Origin: a virus
DNA: 26,444 bases
Virus record (IMG/VR): IMGVR_UViG_3300009027_000030
Span: 1 to 26,444 of that record
Direction: 5' to 3' (one strand)
Below, in pieces: positions 20,699 to 26,444 of this stretch. A program made the position numbers and the translations under genes. How positions within the stretch are numbered: the stretch's first letter is position 1; every line of letters begins with the position of its first letter. Below the pieces are notes generated by a model. The model did not search any database and had not been told where the DNA came from. It worked only from the letters and a program-made list of their open reading frames with translations.

Positions 20699-21015
20699 TT
20701 ACTCATTGCCACCTTGTTACCCATAGGCTTACCTGCCATGTACGCAGTAGCACCCATATACGCTGCAACAACACCTGTCTGTGCAATGTAGAATAGACCT
20801 AGTAGATCAGCTAGTGCAGATACACGAGAGTCTGACATGAATGGAGTAAACAAGAACACAGTAAAGATAATCATCATACCCATAGCTACCCAAGCCATGA
20901 ACTTCTGCGACTCTGCTTTCTCTTCACGTAGCTCTATCTCAAGCATACGTTCCTTCATTGCTACTTCTTCTGCAGTGATCTTACCGTCACCATCAATATC
21001 GAAATCAACTACCAT
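20695..21015 (-). CDS. Holin-like membrane protein with EF-hand
   Basis: 106 residues. The N-terminus carries a canonical EF-hand loop DIDGDGKITAEE (residues 6-17: Asp6, Asp8, Asp10, Glu17), followed by a charged helix (MKERMLEIELREEKAES). Two or three membrane helices follow: FMAWVAMGMMIIFTVFLFTP, then ADLLGLFYIAQTGVVAAYMG. Proteins with one EF-hand in front of this membrane part recur in marine phages beside endolysin and spanin genes, where they are reasonable holin candidates. Calcium binding is predicted from the loop, not shown. It overlaps the spanin gene by ATGA. Confidence 0.8.
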   Translation of the reverse strand: MVVDFDIDGDGKITAEEVAMKERMLEIELREEKAESQKFMAWVAMGMMIIFTVFLFTPFMSDSRVSALADLLGLFYIAQTGVVAAYMGATAYMAGKPMGNKVAMSK

Positions 21016-21109
21016 TTTCTAATCTCTCAGCTATTCGTCTGTTCCTTGTAATGATAAGTATCTTTCCGTTCTTGTCGAACACGTAATACTTATCACCTAT
21101 CTTAATCAT
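21005..21109 (-). CDS. 34-residue protein, unknown function
   Basis: Reads MIKIGDKYYVFDKNGKILII, then TRNRRIAERLENGS. A small beta hairpin (KYYVFDKNGKILII) plus a basic helix. Its ATG overlaps the upstream stop (ATGA, 21106-21109) and its end overlaps the EF-hand protein start by 11 bases, filling what would otherwise be the only gap in this tightly packed block. That packing is the main support for it being real. Confidence 0.55.
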   Translation of the reverse strand: MIKIGDKYYVFDKNGKILIITRNRRIAERLENGS

Positions 21110-21567
21110 CTGTTGGCGAAGAACCACGCAAAGAATATAATCGCACCAATACCTGTTAGTAATAATAGTCCTGATATTGTCCAAGTAATGATGGCTTCTT
21201 GTAGTTCTGCCTTACGATACTCGTGTTCTTTTTTCTGCTTACGAATCTTAGCCTCAATAGCTACAAGCTCGTCCCATGCAGATGGCCCCATCGTGAAACT
21301 TATATAGTCCTTGAGTTCTTTTCTCATGGCCTCTGCCTTACGCTTTGCAGCGAAAACTTCCAGACTTTCAGCCTCTACAGAGCCTCCGATTGACTTCCAC
21401 CAAGGGGGATTCTTGACCTGTTTCTCAGCCTGACCAAGATCAGCCATATGACCTGCCCACTTGGTTAGTTGGCTACCCATATCTTGTAAGTCCTTGCCTA
21501 CAGCAAACCCTTTCTTGAGGGCGTTAAATGCGACAGTGGCTCCTGTGATTATGGTAACTGGGTCCAT
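21106..21567 (-). CDS. Phage membrane-anchored protein, unknown role
   Basis: 153 residues. MDPVTIITGATVAFNALKKG, then GKDLQDMGSQLTKWAGHMAD and NPPWWKSIGG, a long charged helix (about 65-125, with AKIRKQKKEHEYRKAELQEA), and a C-terminal transmembrane helix TISGLLLLTGIGAIIFFAWF. This 'DPVTIIT-A-AFN-LKKG---GK---DM---L-KW' pattern is frequent in marine phages near lysis or tail genes and is unassigned. The amphipathic N-terminus and tail anchor could suit a holin partner or a virion membrane protein. Coupled on both sides (TAATG upstream, ATGA downstream). Confidence 0.75.
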   Translation of the reverse strand: MDPVTIITGATVAFNALKKGFAVGKDLQDMGSQLTKWAGHMADLGQAEKQVKNPPWWKSIGGSVEAESLEVFAAKRKAEAMRKELKDYISFTMGPSAWDELVAIEAKIRKQKKEHEYRKAELQEAIITWTISGLLLLTGIGAIIFFAWFFANR

Positions 21568-21797
21568 TATCTATCTCGCAATGCTTGCTCTATATTGTCT
21601 AGCTTATTGAAGATTGCTCTGATTGTTTCTTTCATCTCTTTCATCTCACGATCATAAGATGTTTTAGAGGACTCATGTTGCGCTTGTATTACTGCAATGT
21701 CTCTTTCGTTCTTGTTTACTTTATTAAACAGAACCCATACTACAACAATAATAGGAGCTACTAACCATTGCATGAATAAGTCTATCATCTCGTACAT
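21567..21797 (-). CDS. Small membrane protein with coiled coil (holin or i-spanin type)
   Basis: 76 residues: a single N-terminal membrane helix LFMQWLVAPIIVVVWVLFNK, then a charged coiled coil (NERDIAVIQAQHESSKTSYD, then MKEMKETIRAIFNKLDNIEQ). The same layout is seen in inner-membrane spanin subunits and in haemolysin XhlA-type holin helpers. Since a one-gene spanin is already present nearby, a holin-accessory role is slightly favoured. It starts two bases after the endolysin stop, and its own stop overlaps the next ATG by one base. Confidence 0.75.
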   Translation of the reverse strand: MYEMIDLFMQWLVAPIIVVVWVLFNKVNKNERDIAVIQAQHESSKTSYDREMKEMKETIRAIFNKLDNIEQALRDR

Positions 21798-21799
21798 GA

Positions 21800-22246
21800 T
21801 TATAGAACCTCGAAATGTGGGGCATCAATGAAGGGTCTACGCCCTGCAGAACGACGAATGTCTATGTACTCATTCATCAAGTCTTCTGCCGTACCATCCC
21901 AATCATTAAGAGCCTTGTGCCATGCAGCACCCCAACGGATAGTGACTCCTAGTTCTTTAGCTGCCTTGAGCATTGCATCAGCTATTTCGTCGTACAAGTT
22001 CAGTTCCCAACGACCACCGTCAACCCAAGCCATAAGGTCTACAGCATTACCTTCAAGGTGTTTAGACTTCATGGTTTGTGATGCACCTTTAGCGACCAAG
22101 GCTTCCTGTTCCTGAATGGTACGTAGACCACAGATCACAGAGAAGTCCTGCTCAGATAGCTCAATAGCTCTCTCCACTACAGCTACTAGCCGTGGGTTCA
22201 CACCTTCAAGTTTCTCTTTACTTCGATTACCTAAAACATATCCCAT
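21800..22246 (-). CDS. M15-family peptidase endolysin
   Basis: 148 residues. VICGLRTIQEQEALVAKGAS, then SKHLEGNAVDL (H63, D70) and DAPHFEV (D141, H144) are the zinc-binding and catalytic motifs of M15 peptidases (SxHxxGxAxD ... D/E-x-x-H), the group that includes T5-type L-alanyl-D-glutamate endolysins and VanY. It cleaves peptide cross-links in peptidoglycan to release progeny. There is no signal peptide, so it needs a holin for export, and the membrane proteins just downstream supply candidates. Its start overlaps the preceding gene's stop by one base (TAATG). Confidence 0.9.
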   Translation of the reverse strand: MGYVLGNRSKEKLEGVNPRLVAVVERAIELSEQDFSVICGLRTIQEQEALVAKGASQTMKSKHLEGNAVDLMAWVDGGRWELNLYDEIADAMLKAAKELGVTIRWGAAWHKALNDWDGTAEDLMNEYIDIRRSAGRRPFIDAPHFEVL

Positions 22247-23067
22247 TAGTTACCTGCCATAGCTATTTGTTGATCATTCTTGCCTAAGTTAAGTACGACC
22301 TTACGGCCTGTGTCACGCTCTGTTCCTTCATAGTCTCGACTACCGAACAAGAACGCAAGGTTACGAATCATTTGATAATCAGATGGTGCATTCTTCACAG
22401 AGTCCATTACAGCTTCCATGAAGGGTATACCTGAGTTCTCAAACTCCTCTGCACTAAGGTTACGGTATCGACCTGACTTGTCTTTTCCTCTACCGAAGTG
22501 TGTCCAACTGTTGAAGTCATACTGGTCTTGTGCAGTGATGTTACCATCTTCGTCTACACTTACAAGTATTTCACCTAGTGTCATCTTTAATTCATCAGCA
22601 GGTGTGATGTTCTTTAGTTTTTCTTTCAGACTAGCAGTGTCATCAGCAACATTACTACCGAAGAATGCAGCAGAAATCTTAGCACCGTATTTGTTGTAGT
22701 CCTTATAAGATAACTTTACAGGTTTTCCAGGTTTCAAGTTCTTATCTAGTGCAGCTTTACGTAGTACATCCATAGCTTCAGGGCTAAAGTTAGACTCAGT
22801 AATGTCACCTGTTATAAACTTAGGAACAAAGATGTCTTCAAGCATAGTACGTACAGGGGTAGAGGATGCTACTTGAACACCCTCGTAAGCTTTCTCACCT
22901 ACATCCTGTACAAAGTCTAGACCTTTGCCTACAGACTCACCTACTGCAGTTGCAGCACTCGTACCTTTTTCGAGTAAGTCTGAACTATACTCTTTAATAG
23001 TCTCCCATCTAGAGTCAGATTTTTTATTAACACTAGACCCGAATGTTTTTATTACTTCATAGCCCAT
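22246..23067 (-). CDS. Probable virion structural protein, unknown
   Basis: 273 residues, soluble. An N-terminal helical part (ETIKEYSSDLLEKGTSAATA, VGKGLDFVQDVGEKAYEGVQ) is followed by DIFVPKFITGDITESNFSPE, an ILVSVDEDGNITAQDQYDFN segment, and FMEAVMDSVKN near the end. Segments such as SVDEDGNI--QD-YDFN-W recur in phage proteins encoded between internal core proteins and endolysin. Position between the muramidase-bearing virion protein and the endolysin, with one-base overlaps on both sides, supports a structural role. No enzymatic motif recognised. Confidence 0.75.
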   Translation of the reverse strand: MGYEVIKTFGSSVNKKSDSRWETIKEYSSDLLEKGTSAATAVGESVGKGLDFVQDVGEKAYEGVQVASSTPVRTMLEDIFVPKFITGDITESNFSPEAMDVLRKAALDKNLKPGKPVKLSYKDYNKYGAKISAAFFGSNVADDTASLKEKLKNITPADELKMTLGEILVSVDEDGNITAQDQYDFNSWTHFGRGKDKSGRYRNLSAEEFENSGIPFMEAVMDSVKNAPSDYQMIRNLAFLFGSRDYEGTERDTGRKVVLNLGKNDQQIAMAGN

Positions 23068-25793
23068 TACTCAGTAACCCTTACAAATTCAGGACGACCT
23101 TCAATTAGTAAAAGAACTTCTTGCCCTACTTTGATAGCACCTGAGTCTAATGCATTTTCTAATTCTTGATCAGACATAAAGAACGGTGTATTGTTAATAT
23201 CAACGCCATCATCACTCATTTCTTTTTCTAAGTCAGGTGTTAACCAATCAGCATTAGAAATCATATTCAAAGCCATAGGCTCTGTTTGAGTGTCATCCGC
23301 AGGACGTAAGACAGGACGTGGACTACGGTCACGGCGATCAGCAGATTCAATAGCCTGTGATGCAGTGTCCATGATTTGTGTAGTAGACATTTCACCTTCA
23401 CGTGGTATTACTTCTGAAATAATACCTGAAGCATACGCTTCTCTTGCACGTTCTAGTGCCTCACGTGTTTCTGCTACAGTGTGCTTTGCCTTGTTACCCT
23501 TATCAGCGTAGTAGCTACGTCCTGTATTCGGATCAGGTACTGATGCAAACTCTTTAGCGAACTCCAACATAGCAGTGTTAATATCATCAGACTCGCCTTT
23601 GATGTACGCAGCTAGTTTAGGACGTTTAGTACCAAGCAATAAACCTAATCCCATACGATCCTGCACAGTAGGGCTGAAGATTGTGTTGTCGTTAACACCT
23701 GCAGCTTTCATTGCAGCGTCCATTGCTTCAGGTGTAATCTGATATGCACCTACAGCAAATAGACGATTAGGATCATTAGGGTCTGTAATACGTTGATAGC
23801 GTTTAATCTCGCCTAGTGTCATTTCTGATAGAGATGTACCACCACGTTTTGTACCATTGTCAGAACCAATAATCTCTTTTCCTATTGTGCCACGGTTACT
23901 AGAGTTATACCCACCTTCACCTGAACTAATAAAGCTTAATACTTCCATACGCTCTGGTACAGGTACGCCACCTACATCAACCATAGTTTCATCAGGTTCT
24001 TCTACCTTAGTCTGAGCTAGAATACGGTTAGCTGCAGATACAACATCACGGTGTTCATATGCTTTAGCAATATCACGATAAGCTAGGGCAGTATTTTTAG
24101 GAAGACGTAGACGACCATTCACCATGTTTCTAGAGAACAAAGATGCATCAGTAGCATCACTGAAACCTAGAGCAACCTGTTCAATATACTCTTTATCAGT
24201 GGCGTAGTATACCTGCTCTGCTTCGTCCCATACAAGTCCAGGGTTACGGTTTGTGTACCCTTTACCATCTGTCTCAATAGAACTTATTTTAAGTTCAGAG
24301 AAACGTAGGTTATTTGTTACAACACTATTCAGTAGTGTGCGAATCTGGTTAGCAGTAGCCTTGTCGTAGTTATCTAAGAACTTAATCTTATCAATAAGAC
24401 CTGAGTCGATTACTAGCTCACTTAACTTAGAACCTGTTTGTTGTATATCAAGGTTATTAAGAGACTTTACTACAGATGCAATACCTGATACTAGTTGTCT
24501 CTTACCTTGATCAGTGCCAAGTTCACCAACGTCTAGAGACTTAATTAATTCTAGTCCTGCAGCACGTTCATCCATCATATCTTTAGGAGTCTTGTTTCTG
24601 GTATCAAACACTATGTTCAACTCTTCTTGAGTCATAATAGTGTTAGGTCCAATAACCTCACCCTGACGTGCTTCAACAAGAGCGTCATAAATAGAACCTA
24701 AATCTCCACCAACAGCTAGAGCAGCAGTAGAAGAACCGTCACTCAACTTAGTTGTGATTACCTTAAATATTTCAACACCTGCTTGTGATGAAAGTATCTC
24801 AGCTTTAGCAATCTTAGCACCTGCTAGAATCTCACCCATAGTCTGCCCTGTCTGAGCTAGATAAGAGGCAACACCTGTAGCAATTCTATCAGGGTCTTTA
24901 CTTTCTTTCATCTGAGTAAGAAAATCATTTAGGTTTGTAAAGTATTCATCTACCTGACTTCTTTCCTCTTCAGGAACAGTGTTAGGGATTAAGACATCTA
25001 CAAGACGTTGAGCCTCTGCTACTCGTACTTCAAGACTTTCAATATCAAGTGTTGTGATAGGCTGACCAGTATCACGCTTTAACTGAATAGATGCAACAAT
25101 AGCAGTATCTAAGTTGGTTAGTCGTTGCTCTACTGTACGTTTAGTATCAGTATAGTACCTAGATAAGTCTTCCGTCTTAACAGTTGTTTGCATAAGCTCT
25201 GCTGCAGCAGTCTTTGCGGCTTCGTTCTGAGCGTATATGAATCTATCTTCTTCAGAAAGGTTAGGCTGAGTTACTTTAGAAGCAAGGTATGCAGTCTGAA
25301 ACACAGGGTTCTGTTGCATTTGTTCGTACTGCTCTTGCTCAGTAGACTTAGCTATACTAGCAATGTCCATGCCAGTTGCTGCTTTGATAGCAGTGTTGTG
25401 TTTAGCTAATGTTGAGTAACCACCTGGTATCTCTGAAGCAGCTTTCATTATAGCATTATTATACTTAGACTTCTTTGTTTCAAAAGGCATGGGCTTTTGT
25501 GAGTCTTGAGATTCTATATTTTTTATCTCATTGAAAAGAGCATCTACTGCGCCTTTCTCCCTGCCTTTAATATTAATAGTATAAGCATCCCCTGCAATAC
25601 CAATAGCAGATTGAATAAGACCTGCTTCAGCACGTTCAAGAGCAGCCTGTCCCTGCACTGCCTTGGCTTGAGCACCTAGAGACATTGCTTGAAAGTCTGC
25701 TTTAATCTTTTCAGTGTTGTCTACTACACCCTGTTGAGGACGTTCATAGCCTATATCGAAGGATGTTTTAGGTGCAAATATATCTTGTGCCAT
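23067..25793 (-). CDS. Internal virion protein with muramidase domain
   Basis: 908 residues. The first about 600 are long helical, low-motif sequence (MAQDIFAPKTSFDIGYERPQ start; many Q/A/E-rich helices), typical of podovirus core or ejected proteins. Residues about 614-790 form a lysozyme-like domain: EVLSFISSGEGGYNSSNRGT with candidate catalytic Glu626, LSEMTLGEIKRYQ, and FAVGAYQITPEAM (679-691). The order Glu, then 'VGAYQITP', resembles phage virion muramidases/transglycosylases. It probably travels in the capsid and opens the peptidoglycan during DNA entry, as T7 gp16 does, with the enzyme at the C-terminal side instead. One-base overlap with the next gene. Confidence 0.85.
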   Translation of the reverse strand: MAQDIFAPKTSFDIGYERPQQGVVDNTEKIKADFQAMSLGAQAKAVQGQAALERAEAGLIQSAIGIAGDAYTINIKGREKGAVDALFNEIKNIESQDSQKPMPFETKKSKYNNAIMKAASEIPGGYSTLAKHNTAIKAATGMDIASIAKSTEQEQYEQMQQNPVFQTAYLASKVTQPNLSEEDRFIYAQNEAAKTAAAELMQTTVKTEDLSRYYTDTKRTVEQRLTNLDTAIVASIQLKRDTGQPITTLDIESLEVRVAEAQRLVDVLIPNTVPEEERSQVDEYFTNLNDFLTQMKESKDPDRIATGVASYLAQTGQTMGEILAGAKIAKAEILSSQAGVEIFKVITTKLSDGSSTAALAVGGDLGSIYDALVEARQGEVIGPNTIMTQEELNIVFDTRNKTPKDMMDERAAGLELIKSLDVGELGTDQGKRQLVSGIASVVKSLNNLDIQQTGSKLSELVIDSGLIDKIKFLDNYDKATANQIRTLLNSVVTNNLRFSELKISSIETDGKGYTNRNPGLVWDEAEQVYYATDKEYIEQVALGFSDATDASLFSRNMVNGRLRLPKNTALAYRDIAKAYEHRDVVSAANRILAQTKVEEPDETMVDVGGVPVPERMEVLSFISSGEGGYNSSNRGTIGKEIIGSDNGTKRGGTSLSEMTLGEIKRYQRITDPNDPNRLFAVGAYQITPEAMDAAMKAAGVNDNTIFSPTVQDRMGLGLLLGTKRPKLAAYIKGESDDINTAMLEFAKEFASVPDPNTGRSYYADKGNKAKHTVAETREALERAREAYASGIISEVIPREGEMSTTQIMDTASQAIESADRRDRSPRPVLRPADDTQTEPMALNMISNADWLTPDLEKEMSDDGVDINNTPFFMSDQELENALDSGAIKVGQEVLLLIEGRPEFVRVTE

Positions 25794-25794
25794 A

Positions 25795-26444
25795 TTAGTT
25801 TCCTAGTGTTGCAGCTAGACGTTCAGCCATAGCAGTCTTATCATTCTTACGTAGTTTAAGAATTAGTTGAGGTAGTTCATCTTGTAGTGGAGTTACCAAT
25901 GATTTACGTAAACTCATTTTATTTATCTCTGATGCACCACTTAAATCAATACGTAGCTTCAAGGCTTCTAGTAGTTTGAAGCCTTCTTCGTATTGTTGTG
26001 GATCACCTGACTTAATCATAGTATGAGCTTTATCTGCTAGTCGGTTAATGTCTCGACGTTCTTTACGTAATTTTCTGTCATCATTATAAATATTAGTCTT
26101 GACTGAGTAGAACTCTTGTACCTTTAATGGTTTAATACCTGTTAAAGCAATCATCCAAGCCTCAGTAATAGACATTTCACCAGGAACTCTAGCACCTGTC
26201 TTACTACGATAGTAGCCATTGTTTTTAATACCAAGGGCTATAGCAGCGTTATCTAGTGTCGTGATGTTACGGAAGGTTTTAATAACATCCTCTTTCATAA
26301 GTGTGCCATTTCCGTCTGTAAGATTTATAATAGCATTCCACAAAGAAGAGATTATGTCTCCACCGATCTGAGCAGACGGACCACCTACAACTTCTAAGAA
26401 CTGCCCTTCTTGAATCTGACGCAGTGTCTCACGTACCTGACCCA
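25795..26444 (-). CDS. C-terminal part of a large internal virion protein (partial)
   Basis: The frame is open from the window edge at 26444 to a stop at 25795. The first visible residues are GQVRETLRQIQEGQFLEVVG, then GPSAQIGGDIISSLWNAI, running without a break into DGNGTLMKEDVIKTFRNITT. The TTG at 26343 is therefore internal, not a start. GPSAQIGGDII---W, DVIKTFRNITTLDNAAIALG and RKERRDINRLADKA resemble the C-terminal ends of very large gp16-like ejected core proteins. At least 216 residues are seen; the rest lies beyond the window. Followed one base later by the muramidase-bearing gene. Confidence 0.85.
   Translation of the reverse strand, partial: GQVRETLRQIQEGQFLEVVGGPSAQIGGDIISSLWNAIINLTDGNGTLMKEDVIKTFRNITTLDNAAIALGIKNNGYYRSKTGARVPGEMSITEAWMIALTGIKPLKVQEFYSVKTNIYNDDRKLRKERRDINRLADKAHTMIKSGDPQQYEEGFKLLEALKLRIDLSGASEINKMSLRKSLVTPLQDELPQLILKLRKNDKTAMAERLAATLGN

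Overview
This window is most of the non-capsid part of a lytic, T7-scale podovirus-like phage genome. It carries a T7-type replication core: gp4-like primase-helicase, gp5-like DNA polymerase, ssDNA-binding protein, a Cas4/RecB-like nuclease and gp3-like endonuclease I. Around that core sit a nucleotide-supply set (ThyX, a class II cobalamin-dependent ribonucleotide reductase, MazG, DUF3310) and virion and lysis genes. No RNA polymerase, ligase, integrase or repressor is visible. Early and middle genes are preceded by sigma70-like promoters, so host RNA polymerase probably does the transcription. ThyX plus NrdJ plus MazG plus endonuclease I without a phage RNA polymerase recalls marine roseophages of the SIO1 / 'cobavirus' kind. 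That placement is from memory and is an inference; an alphaproteobacterial marine host is plausible but not shown by the sequence.

Layout. Positions 1-5404 (minus strand): leftward late genes for tail fibres, adhesins and a tail assembly chaperone, starting from a strong promoter at 5413-5456. Positions 5405-6136: a gene-free divergent control region with several families of short repeats, and a candidate replication origin or early control region. Positions 6137-9502 (plus strand): early genes, mostly tiny overlapping or abutting ORFs of unknown function, several membrane or zinc-binding. Positions 9492-15462: thyX, primase-helicase, DNA polymerase, then a second promoter feeding ssb, exonuclease and endonuclease I. 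Positions 15459-19451: metallophosphoesterase, MazG, NrdJ, DUF1289, a membrane peptide and DUF3310, almost all overlapping by 4-11 bases. Positions 19455-19490: a strong bidirectional terminator. Positions 19490-26444 (minus strand): the 3' end of the late transcript, with internal virion proteins (one carrying a muramidase domain), M15 endolysin, membrane/lysis proteins (EF-hand holin-like protein, u-spanin-like lipoprotein) and small basic proteins.

The leftward genes run off position 1 and others enter from 26444. The simplest reading is one late transcript that starts at about 5413, runs left through the unseen capsid, portal and terminase genes, re-enters at 26444 and ends at 19490. The window would then be an arbitrary cut of a circular or permuted assembly, roughly 40 kb in total by analogy.

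Most notable for follow-up: the repeat-rich control region, an extended promoter consensus (TTGACA-N17/18-TAATATATAAGTAT), a propeller-like tail adhesin built on an LSTAWD repeat, an EF-hand holin candidate, a single-gene spanin candidate, a metallophosphoesterase lacking the usual first metal-binding Asp, and unusual key residues in the polymerase O-helix and the ThyX signature.
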